Counted from the first letter of the stretch, positions 23,292-32,253 are shown. The stretch: DNA of 64,000 bases from Niallia sp. FSL W8-0635 (GCF_038007965.1 NZ_JBBOYD010000001.1:2148501-2212500), one strand, 5' to 3'. Translations and numbers: made by a program. Notes: generated by a model from the sequence alone, not told the origin.

Positions 23292-23798
23292 ATGGAGCAA
23301 CAAATGGAAAAAGAAACAGCCTTTTTAAAGCTTTTTCAACAATATGAGCATGATATTTATCGAATGGCTTATGTGTATGTCAAAAATAAAGAAGATGCAC
23401 TAGATATTGTACAAGAAACAGCCTATCGTTCTTTTCAAAACTTTAGTAGTGTAAAGGACTTTTCCTTATTTAAAATGTGGGTAATAAGAATTGCTATTAA
23501 CTGTGCCATTGATTTATTAAGAAAAAACAAGAAATTGGTCTATTTACAGGTGGAAGGAATAATAGAATCTCCAAGTTCTAAAAATGAAGATATTCCACTA
23601 TCCATTTCCTTGCAAGATTTATTGGATATATTGAATGAAGAGGAAAAGACAGTAGTGTTGCTGAAGTTCTACCAAGGCTACACATTTCATCAGATTTCCG
23701 ACTTTCTAAATTCGCCATTAAGCACAGTCAAGTCAGTATTATATCGAGCACTTGAGAAACTGCGGAAAAAAGTAAGGAGGGAAGATATGTATGGATAA
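23292..23798 (+). CDS. ECF (sigma-70 family) RNA polymerase sigma factor
   Basis: A 168-residue extracytoplasmic-function sigma factor. Region 2 is YEHDIYRMAYVYVKNKEDALDIVQETAYRSFQNF; region 4 is LLDILNEEEKTVVLLKFYQGYTFHQISDFLNSPLSTVKSVLYRALEKL with the HTH. SigV/SigM-like size. The start is not certain: GTG 23271, ATG 23292 and ATG 23304 are in frame, and only 23304 has a GGAG six bases upstream. It overlaps the next gene by 8 bases, the usual sigma/anti-sigma coupling. It should direct transcription in response to an envelope signal. Confidence 0.9.
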   Translation: MEQQMEKETAFLKLFQQYEHDIYRMAYVYVKNKEDALDIVQETAYRSFQNFSSVKDFSLFKMWVIRIAINCAIDLLRKNKKLVYLQVEGIIESPSSKNEDIPLSISLQDLLDILNEEEKTVVLLKFYQGYTFHQISDFLNSPLSTVKSVLYRALEKLRKKVRREDMYG

Positions 23799-24837
23799 TA
23801 AAATCAGACAAGAATTAGATAAGATTGAAATACCAGAGGATTTACATAATAGAGTCATTTTAGGGATGCAAAAAGCAAAGAATGAAAATTCAAGCCCTGT
23901 TCTAAATAACTCATCAAGTAATAAAAAAACATGGTCAAAGCGTAAGAAAAGGATTGTGTCTTGGGGTACGGTAGCTGTTTTAATGATTATATTTTTCAGT
24001 TCTGCTCTTGTTTCCCCAACGATGGCAAAAGTAATTTCTTCTATCCCTTATTTAGGGTCTGTTTTTCAATCGAAATCGATTATGACAGTCATTTATGAGG
24101 AATTAGTAGATAAAGGGTATGAAATTGAAGGGATAGGAATTGGATATGATCCTCAAAAAAAGATTATGATAAGTATTAAAGGTTCGGATTATTATAAAGA
24201 AGTGAAAAATGAAGTGAAAAAGATTGCTGTAAACAAACTGAACGAAAAAGGGTATGATGCTTATACAGTGGAGGTAGATGAATTTAAAGAACGAACAGAT
24301 TATGTTCTTAATGAAGAGGAAAATGCAGAAAAGCAATTACTAGAGCAAAAAGTAGAAGAAAAAATGATGCAATTAGATTATAAATTTGATATGGTCCAGG
24401 TTGATCCTACGGAAAACGCTATTTTTATCAATATTGTTGGGGATAAAAAATATTTCCAATCTATTGAGAAAAAGGTGGAAAAGGCTGGACTAGAGGTGAC
24501 AAATGCAAATCATTATAAAGATTACCGGATTATTCCGACGAATACAAGGGTTGAATTCAGAGTTGCTGATAATATAGCACCCGTCGAATCAGCCATTGCA
24601 GAAGGTCTATTATCTAAAAAAGAATACAAGGTAACAGGTGTAAGCTATAAAAGGGAACCATTGACATTCATTATTAGTACCTCGGAATTAAGTTCCAATC
24701 CTCAGTCAAAACAACTTGGAGCTGAAATTGAAGGAGTAATAGTGGAGTTTTTAAAATCCGATGAAATAGCGGACATACTTGCTAATGAAGAGTATAGCAT
24801 TATTGTGAACAGTAAAGATAATAAGAAAATAAACTAA
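23791..24837 (+). CDS. membrane anti-sigma factor-like protein (DUF4179/DUF4030 type)
   Basis: A 348-residue protein: ~50 cytoplasmic residues at the N-terminus (MDNKIRQELDKIEIPEDLHNRV), one transmembrane helix at about 53-74, and a ~270-residue outside region. The N-terminal piece fits DUF4179-like anti-sigma factors and the outside repeats (YEVKKIAVNKLNEKGYDAYTVEVDEFKER and a similar second unit) resemble DUF4030. It probably holds the sigma factor at the membrane until an outside signal is sensed. Translation overlaps the sigma gene. Confidence 0.82.
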   Translation: MDNKIRQELDKIEIPEDLHNRVILGMQKAKNENSSPVLNNSSSNKKTWSKRKKRIVSWGTVAVLMIIFFSSALVSPTMAKVISSIPYLGSVFQSKSIMTVIYEELVDKGYEIEGIGIGYDPQKKIMISIKGSDYYKEVKNEVKKIAVNKLNEKGYDAYTVEVDEFKERTDYVLNEEENAEKQLLEQKVEEKMMQLDYKFDMVQVDPTENAIFINIVGDKKYFQSIEKKVEKAGLEVTNANHYKDYRIIPTNTRVEFRVADNIAPVESAIAEGLLSKKEYKVTGVSYKREPLTFIISTSELSSNPQSKQLGAEIEGVIVEFLKSDEIADILANEEYSIIVNSKDNKKIN

Positions 24838-24847
24838 AAATATTATT

Positions 24848-24870
24848 TGGGAAGTCATAATGACTTCCCA
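24848..24870. terminator. bidirectional terminator hairpin
   Basis: A perfect 10-bp stem TGGGAAGTCA / TGACTTCCCA with a 3-base loop, placed between the convergent anti-sigma gene and the lipoprotein gene, with A/T-rich flanks on both sides. Confidence 0.75.
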
Positions 24871-24877
24871 TATTTCT

Positions 24878-25570
24878 TTAATCCGTCATATACTCATTCA
24901 CTAATACAAAACATCTTTCTTTTGTCGATTCGTATAAGGAGATATATAATGCGACATTTTCAAAGGTGCCTCCATTATATTTTAGTCTTTCTTCCTCCGC
25001 TTTTGCTTCTTTCTGATCAATCCATTTCAGCTGTTTAGTTTGTAAATCCTGCATCTTCTCTATTGACAAGTCTTTTTTTAATATTGCATATATAGCATTC
25101 AGGGCTTCATCATACTTTTCATAAGAAATGCCGTAGTAATTTTTCATTGCGTTTGTAGCACCTGAATCGGAACCCTCTTTATCTGGTAAAGTATCCAGTT
25201 CTTTCTGGAGATTATCTAATTTTTCTAGAAAAACTTGTTTGTTTCCCGCAATCTTATCTGGCAATGCATCCAGCTCTTTTTGAATAGTAGTTAAGCTTTC
25301 TTGCCTTCTTTCCTCTATATCGTTCTCTGGTTTTGAATCGTTATTATTATTAGCGGCTTCAGCTGATTCATTTTGATCGCTAGGAGTGGGGTCCGCAATA
25401 TTCTCAGATGCATTATCTGTTGGTGCGTCGTCTGTACTTTCTTCTATATTCTCTGGTTCCGTTTGAGTATTGCTTGATGTAGTTTCATTAGATGAATTGC
25501 TGCAAGCAGACATTCCTATTAGTAAAATCACCAATAGGCTTGCTGCAATACAAGTTTTACATGTCTTCAT
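24878..25570 (-). CDS. lipoprotein with LprI-like (DUF1311) domain
   Basis: A 230-residue lipoprotein. The signal peptide ends in the lipobox LIGMSAC (Cys ~23), then a long Ser/Thr/Asn/Glu-rich linker to about residue 90. The C-terminal ~90 residues (DEALNAIYAILKKDLSIEKMQ, LQTKQLKWIDQKEAKAEEE, YNGGTFENVALYISLYESTKERC) match the lysozyme-inhibitor LprI / DUF1311 fold. It should be anchored on the outer side of the membrane. It is convergent with the anti-sigma gene and not obviously regulated with it. Confidence 0.82.
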   Translation of the reverse strand: MKTCKTCIAASLLVILLIGMSACSNSSNETTSSNTQTEPENIEESTDDAPTDNASENIADPTPSDQNESAEAANNNNDSKPENDIEERRQESLTTIQKELDALPDKIAGNKQVFLEKLDNLQKELDTLPDKEGSDSGATNAMKNYYGISYEKYDEALNAIYAILKKDLSIEKMQDLQTKQLKWIDQKEAKAEEERLKYNGGTFENVALYISLYESTKERCFVLVNEYMTD

Positions 25571-25745
25571 TTTTACAACTCCAATCTCTTTTTTAAAGAT
25601 ATAAATAGCTTCCTATTTATTCTCCTTTTTTCATTATTGCAATCTCCAAATTATGGTAAGTTCCTTATTTAATATTCTATCATACTTAAAAAAATGAACC
25701 AAATTAGCTTGTTTCTTGACGCGGTACCAATTATGTGACACAATA

Positions 25746-25765
25746 ACTACCGAACGGTCGGTAGT
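25746..25765. promoter_or_regulatory. probable TetR operator of the SMR operon
   Basis: A perfect inverted repeat ACTACCGA-(ACGG)-TCGGTAGT 23 bp before the first SMR gene, whose operon ends in a TetR gene. Half-site and spacing are typical of TetR operators, so autoregulation of the operon is inferred. Confidence 0.75.
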
Positions 25766-25788
25766 TTATATATAAGGAGGATTTGAGT

Positions 25789-26127
25789 GTGAATAAGTAT
25801 TGGCTAATGGTTTTTAGTGCGGGATTTGTGGAGGTTGCTTGGGTTTCTGGCCTAAAACATGCATCCACTTTTTTAGAATGGACTGGAACCATTCTCGCAA
25901 TCATTATTAGTTTTTATCTATTAATCTATACAACAAAATATTTGCCTATTGGTACGGTTTACGCAGTGTTTACTGGGTTGGGGACAGCTGGAACAGTGAT
26001 TGCGGAAATCATTCTGTTTAAGGAACCAATTAATCTAGTGAAAATAGTATTGATTCTCGTTTTACTAATAGGGGTAATTGGCTTAAAAATGGTTACAGAT
26101 GAAGCGACAAATAAAGAGGAGGCTTAA
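25789..26127 (+). CDS. SMR family multidrug/guanidinium efflux subunit (first of a pair)
   Basis: A 112-residue, four-helix small multidrug resistance protein. The conserved membrane Glu is in [16 protein letters not shown], and [27 protein letters not shown] is the usual helix 3-4 signature. Paired SMR genes work as hetero-oligomers (as in YkkCD, EbrAB, YvdRS), and the TetR gene downstream resembles the yvdRST locus. The start is GTG at 25789, 8 bases after AAGGAGG; the TTG two codons upstream is too close. Together with the next gene it probably exports a cationic toxic compound. Confidence 0.9.
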   Translation: MNKYWLMVFSAGFVEVAWVSGLKHASTFLEWTGTILAIIISFYLLIYTTKYLPIGTVYAVFTGLGTAGTVIAEIILFKEPINLVKIVLILVLLIGVIGLKMVTDEATNKEEA

Positions 26128-26131
26128 AACA

Positions 26132-26443
26132 ATGGCATGGCTAGCTTTAATTGCAGCAGGGTGTTGTGAGATAATAGGTGTCATCAATATAAAACGGTTA
26201 ACGATGAAAAAATGGGATGCGCTCCTGTATTTAATCATTGGGTTTATGTGTAGCTTTGCATTACTAACCTATGCAATGAAGACTATTTCAATGGGGACAG
26301 CATATGGCGTATGGACAGGAATTGGAACAGTTGGATCCGCCATCTTAGGGATGTTTGTATACGGAGAGCCAAAGGATTGGAAAAGAATCTTATTTATTGC
26401 AATGATTCTTTGTGCTGCAGTTGGTTTGAAACTAATCTCATAA
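26132..26443 (+). CDS. SMR family efflux subunit (second of a pair)
   Basis: A 103-residue SMR subunit, four helices, with Glu in LIAAGCCEIIGVINIKRLT and the SMGTAYGVWTGIGTVGSAILG helix-3 signature. The first gene ends 4 bases upstream. ATG at 26132 is preceded by GAGGAGG in the end of the previous gene, so translation is likely coupled. It probably forms the antiparallel partner of the upstream subunit. Confidence 0.9.
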   Translation: MAWLALIAAGCCEIIGVINIKRLTMKKWDALLYLIIGFMCSFALLTYAMKTISMGTAYGVWTGIGTVGSAILGMFVYGEPKDWKRILFIAMILCAAVGLKLIS

Positions 26444-26457
26444 AGGAGAGGTTTTTC

Positions 26458-27036
26458 ATGAAAAAAGAAGAAATAAAAAAAGCGGCAATTAAGTTTTTTT
26501 TACAAAACGGTTTTGAAGGAGCATCTCTTTCCGAAATTGCAGAAGAAGCGGGCATAAAAAAAGCATCGATTTATTCCCATTTCAAAGGAAAAGATGACCT
26601 TTTTCTCGAAGTATTAAAAGAAGCAAAGGTAGAGGAAATCGAGCGTAAACAGCAATTCTTTGAAAAAGAAGATAGTAGCAATCCAGAAACGTTTCTCTAT
26701 CATTACTTACTTTACGTAAAAGGGATGTTTCAGGAAAATGAAATGTTGAAATTTTGGCTAAGAATGGGCTTTTTCCCACCAATGCATTTGTATGATGTCA
26801 TTCAAACAGAAGTAACAGAAGCAGAGAATTTCCAGGAGCATTTAATTGGCCAAAAGTGTGGCATGTGGATAGAAAAAGGGCAGCTTAGCATAAAAGATGC
26901 AAACACTTTCAACTCCGCTTTTACAGGAATAATCATCGCAATCATGGTGGAAATTGTTTATTTTAATTCGGGAAAAAGAGTGGATGATAAATTAGAAGCA
27001 TTGTGGGAGGTTTTCTGGAAGGGTGTTTCGAGATAA
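26458..27036 (+). CDS. TetR/AcrR family regulator (YvdT-like)
   Basis: A 192-residue TetR-type repressor. The N-terminal HTH reads KKAAIKFFLQNGFEGASLSE then IAEEAGIKKASIYSHFKGKDDLF, followed by an all-helical ligand domain with IGQKCGMWIEKGQL. It is the last gene of the SMR operon and likely binds the inverted repeat before the first gene, relieved by the pump's substrate. ATG at 26458 has AAAGGAGAGG upstream. B. subtilis yvdT is a plausible equivalent by size and context. Confidence 0.9.
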   Translation: MKKEEIKKAAIKFFLQNGFEGASLSEIAEEAGIKKASIYSHFKGKDDLFLEVLKEAKVEEIERKQQFFEKEDSSNPETFLYHYLLYVKGMFQENEMLKFWLRMGFFPPMHLYDVIQTEVTEAENFQEHLIGQKCGMWIEKGQLSIKDANTFNSAFTGIIIAIMVEIVYFNSGKRVDDKLEALWEVFWKGVSR

Positions 27037-27057
27037 CAAAAGGGGGGAAAGGGAATT

Positions 27058-27522
27058 TTGCAAAAAAATATTATTATATATATTCCGGTGTATACGGAAG
27101 AAAATTCTAGCTTCCCAAAGCCTGTATTAGGAAACTATGATTATTGGCTCCAAATAGTGGATTACTTTTTACGAAAATCGGATTGTTTTGAAATTCATTG
27201 CTGGAATGAAGAAACAAATACTATAGAAGAAATCAAATCACAGTTTTATCCTGAAATCGAAATACGGAATGAGGATAACTTAACGATATTTTATGGGAAG
27301 AAAAAAGCAGCATTTGTCCATTATTTATGCAACCGCTATACAAATAAAGCTAGAGAATTAAAGTGGTTTACGGTGAATTTATTAAAGGAAGAGGGTATTG
27401 TATTTCATTCCAGTCATTGGGGAACAGAAATCTTTGTTCCCAATGTTATTGAAAAGGAAATCTCCTTTATCAAAAGTGTAAGCCCAAAAGATTCTCAAAT
27501 GGAAATATATTTATTAGAATAG
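27058..27522 (+). CDS. hypothetical protein
   Basis: A 154-residue protein without signal or membrane segment, starting at a TTG after GGGGGGAAAGGG. Near its start it reads IIIYIPVYTEENSSFPKPV, later IEIRNEDNLTIFYGKKKAAF and a conserved-looking HSSHWGTEIFV. It lies 21 bp after the TetR gene and may be part of the same transcript. I recognise no family and cannot suggest a function. Confidence 0.6.
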   Translation: MQKNIIIYIPVYTEENSSFPKPVLGNYDYWLQIVDYFLRKSDCFEIHCWNEETNTIEEIKSQFYPEIEIRNEDNLTIFYGKKKAAFVHYLCNRYTNKARELKWFTVNLLKEEGIVFHSSHWGTEIFVPNVIEKEISFIKSVSPKDSQMEIYLLE

Positions 27523-27525
27523 TAG

Positions 27526-27768
27526 TTAAGCCTCTCCAAATCCCATTGCAAATGCTAATAATGTAAAGATAACACCTGATGCAAAATTTAAAAGGACCCC
27601 AAGAATAATATTGCTCCATTTCTTAGACAAGATAGCAAATACCATTCCAGTTAAGGATAAAATACCAAATAATAAGAAGAAAATGCCTGCATTTTTGGTG
27701 CTGAGAAAAAAGGATAATAGAATACAAATACCAACCATAAGTAGGGACACCCATCCATTTTTAGTCAT
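27526..27768 (-). CDS. small membrane protein, hypothetical
   Basis: An 80-residue protein with three hydrophobic segments (about residues 7-22, 28-47 and 54-75). GGAGGG is placed 6 bases before the minus-strand ATG. It converges on the preceding gene with 3 bp between stops. No family recognised. Confidence 0.6.
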   Translation of the reverse strand: MTKNGWVSLLMVGICILLSFFLSTKNAGIFFLLFGILSLTGMVFAILSKKWSNIILGVLLNFASGVIFTLLAFAMGFGEA

Positions 27769-27892
27769 TTGTAGCCCTCCATTATTTTGTAGTAAGTGTA
27801 TTATACAATATTTCGAAATGGAATGGAGGTTATTTCCAATTTTTTGTGAAAGTATTTATAGAAAATCCCCATAGTAAGCTGGCAAATCTTCC

Positions 27893-28345
27893 TCAACCTC
27901 GCATGGCGTTCCGTTTACATAATTTTTTCCAAATAGTGAACCCAATTAAAGCACCAATCGTATTAAGGATAAAATCATCGATATCGAAGCTTCCTCTTCG
28001 TATTAGTAACTGGGTGAATTCAATTAGAAATAAAATGGACAAAAATACAATGGAAAAGACACTGACTTGTTTTGTTCTTTTTATGAAATAAGGGAGATAC
28101 AAACCCATTGGTAAAAACATAAATAAATTGCCGAAAAGATTTTTAATAGGAATGTCTAAGTTCATATTGCCATAAAAAATAGCTTGTATGTACATACTTA
28201 TCGTTTTAAAAGGGACGAAATTAGAGGAGAGCATAATTAAAGTCATTTCTGTCCATCCCGTTCTGTTAAAGAATAATAGAATGGCTAATACGTATAAATA
28301 AATAATAAAACTGATGCTTATGATAATCTTAAAAAATATTTTCAT
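27893..28345 (-). CDS. VanZ family protein
   Basis: A 150-residue protein with four to five transmembrane segments and the VanZ pattern: NFVPFKTI near residue 42, NLFGNLFMFLPMGLYLP (the diagnostic N-x-x-x-F-x-P-x-G), FLIEFTQLLIRRGSFDIDDFILNTIGALIGF. VanZ-type proteins in Bacillus are of poorly known role; one gives low-level teicoplanin tolerance in enterococci. ATG has AGGAG upstream. Monocistronic. Confidence 0.9.
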   Translation of the reverse strand: MKIFFKIIISISFIIYLYVLAILLFFNRTGWTEMTLIMLSSNFVPFKTISMYIQAIFYGNMNLDIPIKNLFGNLFMFLPMGLYLPYFIKRTKQVSVFSIVFLSILFLIEFTQLLIRRGSFDIDDFILNTIGALIGFTIWKKLCKRNAMRG

Positions 28346-28528
28346 TCATTTCTCCTGATACATTTTAGTTTAGATGGTTCGTGCAAAAAAGTTTTCAAAC
28401 TAAAACACTCTAAATCTATTAAAAGTTTTTCGTAAATAAATGAATTTTCGAAAAATAAAAAGCGCTAATGGAAATATTATACTATAATTAGAGAGAATAG
28501 TGAAAAGTAATGGAAAAGGAGAACTCAA

Positions 28529-29251
28529 ATGTTTAAAAACAGGTTTGTTCTATATGGATTTATTTTTATTATCCTTGTTACTGGTTTCGTTGTTTATCAA
28601 AAAGTAACGGATGACACATATAAGGGAATGTCTATTATTCCTGAACAAGAGAAAGATATCCCTTTATACGCTGGACTTAAACCAACTGAACACCGTTATA
28701 TTATGAATGGAAATAGATGGGAGGATATTTATGAATACTACGATCAAGAACTTCCGAAGCACGGATGGAAAGTAGAGGTTAAAGGCTCAGCGCTTGAGGA
28801 TAATGATTCAGCAAATGATTGGTCTGGATTTTATTCAACTTGGAGGAAAGAAGGATTTGACGGTGAACTGTCTCTATCTGCTTCGTATAATAAGGCAGAA
28901 AAGCAAACAGAAGTAATGTTTGATAAGCGTGACATTCTAGATAGTACAGTATGGTTGAAGAAAAATCCAGAGAAGATTCGTATATATCAAAATGACTCGG
29001 ATCAAGATGCTGTAGAAATAACAGATAAAGCAGCAATTAGCGAAATTGTTCAGTTCATAAATAACGAAGCATATGATTCAAAAGAAACTACTTTTAGTAG
29101 AAAGTATACAAAATTAATGGACTTAGGAAATTTGAAAATAAAAGTATATTATGAAAAGGAGAAGACTGTTTTTCTTCAAACTGCAAACGGAATTAAAGAA
29201 GCTAAGCCAGATCCTAATTTTATGGCGTTCATATTAGCTAAAGGGAATTGA
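28529..29251 (+). CDS. membrane-anchored secreted protein, hypothetical
   Basis: A 240-residue protein with an N-terminal membrane anchor (residues ~7-24, no lipobox) and a soluble domain outside. The first half has IPEQEKDIPLYAGLKP and EYYDQELPKHGWKVE, a pattern seen in proteins that look for an 'X-Y-G-W' secreted beta fold; the last ~90 residues look like a second domain. AAGGAG ribosome site. Its 3' end overlaps the convergent protease gene by 14 bp. Function unknown. Confidence 0.65.
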   Translation: MFKNRFVLYGFIFIILVTGFVVYQKVTDDTYKGMSIIPEQEKDIPLYAGLKPTEHRYIMNGNRWEDIYEYYDQELPKHGWKVEVKGSALEDNDSANDWSGFYSTWRKEGFDGELSLSASYNKAEKQTEVMFDKRDILDSTVWLKKNPEKIRIYQNDSDQDAVEITDKAAISEIVQFINNEAYDSKETTFSRKYTKLMDLGNLKIKVYYEKEKTVFLQTANGIKEAKPDPNFMAFILAKGN

Positions 29252-29666
29252 AGGTTATTTTTTGAAGATAAATGCGAAGGTAGAGAATAATAGCCTTGTA
29301 AAGTGAGGAGATGAAAGTTGATGGTCTTATAAAATTGTAGGTCAATAAAATATCTAACCCTAGAAGTCCTTTATGATCTTTAGGGAGAATTCCTACATCC
29401 ACTTCAATGTCCTTCACTATAAACGTATCAATTTGAATTTCATCCATTATTTTAGTATAAATAGGTACTGAGCCACCTATTCCATAGGCTTCATAAATAT
29501 TGTCTCCATATTCATATACTACCCCTATCTCTTCTAAAATATCTGGGCTAATAACTGTGTGAGATGATCCTGTATCAATAATAATATCATTCACTTCTAG
29601 TATTCTTCCGCGAAAAGTAATAATGAGAGATGTTGTTAGGAGTTGTCCATCAGAGGAAATTTGCAT
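29238..29666 (-). CDS. retropepsin-like aspartic protease family protein
   Basis: A 142-residue protein with the aspartyl protease signature IIDTGSSHTVISPD (catalytic Asp in DTGS) and the matching HKGLLGLDILL near residue 110, so one protease half that would need to dimerise. No signal peptide. It starts on the TAATG overlap with the preceding gene, so the two are translationally coupled. After LLGLDIL the frame loses the usual I-D-L strand, which can be read one frame over; the overlap with the convergent gene may mean the end is frame-shifted. Confidence 0.82.
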   Translation of the reverse strand: MQISSDGQLLTTSLIITFRGRILEVNDIIIDTGSSHTVISPDILEEIGVVYEYGDNIYEAYGIGGSVPIYTKIMDEIQIDTFIVKDIEVDVGILPKDHKGLLGLDILLTYNFIRPSTFISSLYKAIILYLRIYLQKITFNSL

Positions 29667-29911
29667 TAAATTCGTCTCGCTCTTAATAACGGGTCTTTAC
29701 GAATATGGACAATACATCTCTCGTTCGATGTATGGTAAACAATGTTGCCTTGTTTTACTTTAAAGAACTCTTTATTAGCGTTTTCACTTGAAATAGAGCG
29801 AATGGGTGCTACTTCATCGATTATTTTTTTTCCATTTTCCTCATGATAGTCGAGGATTGATAGTAATACAAATTGATTAGGAAATAATTCCCTAACTTCT
29901 TGCCACTTCAT
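29666..29911 (-). CDS. hypothetical protein coupled to retropepsin gene
   Basis: An 81-residue cytosolic protein (MKWQEVRELFPNQFVLLSIL..., ending KDPLLRARRI). AAGGAGGGA lies before the ATG, and its TAA overlaps the ATG of the aspartic protease gene (TAATG). Genes of this type precede such proteases in other Bacillus genomes to my knowledge; partner, substrate or antitoxin-like roles are open. Confidence 0.7.
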   Translation of the reverse strand: MKWQEVRELFPNQFVLLSILDYHEENGKKIIDEVAPIRSISSENANKEFFKVKQGNIVYHTSNERCIVHIRKDPLLRARRI

Positions 29912-30048
29912 AATAAATCCCTCCTTTTTATCTTATTATAAACGATTAAACTACGAAATTAATACTCAATTATGTTGTTTAAAAACATAGATAAAAAAAG
30001 AAGTAGGGGAGGTTATGTTTTACTGCCTTCCCTATTTGATTGAAATGT

Positions 30049-30591
30049 CTATCGATACAATTCAATCATCTGATCTGCAATATATTCAGAACTAAAATGA
30101 ACCCCGTCTTTAAGCCACCACATAATAATTCCCAAGGTAGAGGAAGCAAGTATATCCATTGATAAAACGATTTCCTTAGTGTCGGAATCTTCTCTGACGC
30201 GTTGGAGGACAATCGAATCCTTTAAGATCATTTGTAATTTTCTCTTAAAGCCGCTGTGTTCGAAGAGAACAGCTAAAAGTTTACGATGCTGATAAAAATA
30301 ATCTAAAAACAGGATTAAGCGATCTCGATTATTTTTATTATCAATTTGAAGTATTGGTGTTGTTTCCAACAACAGGTTGTCGAAAATATCGTACACTAGC
30401 TGTCTTAATAAATCATTTATATCTAAGAAATGCAAATAAAAAGTAGCGCGATTTAACTCAGCACGCTTTGTAATTTGTTGGACGGTAAGTTTGGATATGT
30501 CTGGATTCTCAATTAATATATCTACCGTAGCTTTTTTCAGTAGGCGTTTAGAGCGTGCAGCACGTGGATCCTGCTTTTTTGATGTCGTCAA
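30049..30591 (-). CDS. TetR/AcrR family regulator
   Basis: A 180-residue TetR regulator: DPRAARSKRLLKKATVDILI, then the HTH LTVQQITKRAELNRATFYLHFLDINDLL, then a helical ligand/dimer domain. The start is TTG at 30591 with AAGGAGAA upstream. It is divergent from the efflux pump gene over a 167-bp region, so it most likely represses it. I do not see a clear palindrome in that region. Confidence 0.88.
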   Translation of the reverse strand: MTTSKKQDPRAARSKRLLKKATVDILIENPDISKLTVQQITKRAELNRATFYLHFLDINDLLRQLVYDIFDNLLLETTPILQIDNKNNRDRLILFLDYFYQHRKLLAVLFEHSGFKRKLQMILKDSIVLQRVREDSDTKEIVLSMDILASSTLGIIMWWLKDGVHFSSEYIADQMIELYR

Positions 30592-30758
30592 TTTTATTCT
30601 CCTTATCTATTATTTCCGATTTCTTTGATACATTTTGTAAATATGTCGTTTAGTCAACACATCTTAAAAAATTGTAAATAGGAATCAATAAAAATACATG
30701 TTATTCTATATTTTATTGTCACAGTGTTAAAAAAGCAAATGAAGAAGGGAACTTGTCT

Positions 30759-32237
30759 ATGCCAGAATCAATCAATAAAAAAGTATTGTTAACCGTGTTA
30801 ATTTTAGGGTGTTTTCTTTCCACGCTCAACCAAACGCTGTTAAACGTTGCTTTAAGTAATTTAATGGATGTATTTTCTGTTTCTGCGCCAACTGTACAGT
30901 GGCTATCAACAGGATTTATGTTAATAAACGGGGTATTGGTCCCTATTACCGCATTTTTAATGAAGCGTTTTTCAACACGTCAATTATTTATCAGCTCCAT
31001 GTTATTTCTATTAATAGGCTCCATTTTATGCGCAGCAGCGCCTACATTTTCTATCTTACTTACAGGACGTATGATACAAGCTATTGGAGCAGGAATTATC
31101 ATGCCATTACTAATGAGTGTCGTTATGTTTATTTTTCCACCAGAAAAAAGAGGCAGTATGATGGGGCTAATTGGCCTCGCTATTATTTTCGCTCCAGCCA
31201 TTGCGCCTACATTAGCCGGTTTTGTCATTGAATACTTTTCTTGGCGCTGGTTATTTATCGGTCTAATACCACTTGTCGTAATCGTTTTATTATTATCCAT
31301 AAAATATTTGATCAATGTTTCAGAAACGGCAAAGGCTAAGCTAGATGTTGTAAGTGTTATTTTTTCCACCATTGGTTTTGGGCTAATTTTATATGGATTT
31401 AGTAATGCGGGTAGCAGAGGATGGGATGATAAACTCGTTATTATTACTATTCTAGTAGGGATTCTCACTACTTTCCTATTCTGTCTAAGACAAATGAAAT
31501 CATCGGATCCATTACTCAACTTAAACGTATTTAATAATAAAGTATTTACACTAACCTCGATCATTAATATTATTGTCACGATGATGATGTATGCAGATAT
31601 GATTTTATTACCAATCTATCTTCAAGATGGACGAGGCTTTACGGCATTTAATGCAGGCTTGCTACTATTGCCAGGTGCAGTAATAAATGCATTTATGTCG
31701 CCTGTTACTGGAAAAATGTATGATCGTTTTGGAGCCAAACCATTATTCATTATTGGTTTGATTTTCATCATTCCTTCCATGTGGGTGGTAACCGATTTAA
31801 CAGAGACAACAACCTTTGTTTTTCTCATGATACGAACCATTTTTCTTCGAATTGGTTTAAGCTTTATTACAATGCCATTGAATACGGCTAGTTTGAATGC
31901 TTTACCAAAGGAACTCGTAACACATGGTACGGCCGTCAATAATACATTACGTCAAATAGCAGGTGCAATTGGAACGGCAGTAGTTATAACCGTATTTACT
32001 GTACAAACAACTAGCCATGCAGAAACACTAATGCAAGAAACACCAAATGCAACAGCTGATATAATTCGCAAGCTTGCTTCCATATTAGGTTCAAGTGATG
32101 CGTATTATTTCATGACCATTTTAGCTGTTGTGGCATTGATATTAACTTTCTTTGTACCATCAAAAGCAAAGACGAAAGTACAGCCTAAAGAACAAGCTCA
32201 GCCATTAACTAGAAAACCAACAAAAGATAAAGTATGA
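30759..32237 (+). CDS. MFS efflux transporter, DHA2 (EmrB/QacA) family
   Basis: A 492-residue protein with 14 transmembrane helices, the DHA2 drug:H+ antiporter layout. Motif A region FLMKRFSTRQLF follows helix 2; motif C-like PAIAPTLAGFVIEYFSWRW is in helix 5; LNQTLLNVALSNLM is the D1 motif in helix 1. It should export drugs or other hydrophobic compounds. ATG at 30759 has AGAAGGGA upstream; an in-frame TTG two codons earlier is possible. The divergent TetR gene is the likely regulator. A strong terminator follows. Confidence 0.92.
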   Translation: MPESINKKVLLTVLILGCFLSTLNQTLLNVALSNLMDVFSVSAPTVQWLSTGFMLINGVLVPITAFLMKRFSTRQLFISSMLFLLIGSILCAAAPTFSILLTGRMIQAIGAGIIMPLLMSVVMFIFPPEKRGSMMGLIGLAIIFAPAIAPTLAGFVIEYFSWRWLFIGLIPLVVIVLLLSIKYLINVSETAKAKLDVVSVIFSTIGFGLILYGFSNAGSRGWDDKLVIITILVGILTTFLFCLRQMKSSDPLLNLNVFNNKVFTLTSIINIIVTMMMYADMILLPIYLQDGRGFTAFNAGLLLLPGAVINAFMSPVTGKMYDRFGAKPLFIIGLIFIIPSMWVVTDLTETTTFVFLMIRTIFLRIGLSFITMPLNTASLNALPKELVTHGTAVNNTLRQIAGAIGTAVVITVFTVQTTSHAETLMQETPNATADIIRKLASILGSSDAYYFMTILAVVALILTFFVPSKAKTKVQPKEQAQPLTRKPTKDKV

Positions 32238-32253
32238 CCATGCTATTAAGGAT

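Noticed and set aside
30980..31579. A 199-codon minus-strand frame within the MFS gene
   Set aside because: It is antisense to conserved transporter motifs and has no ribosome site.
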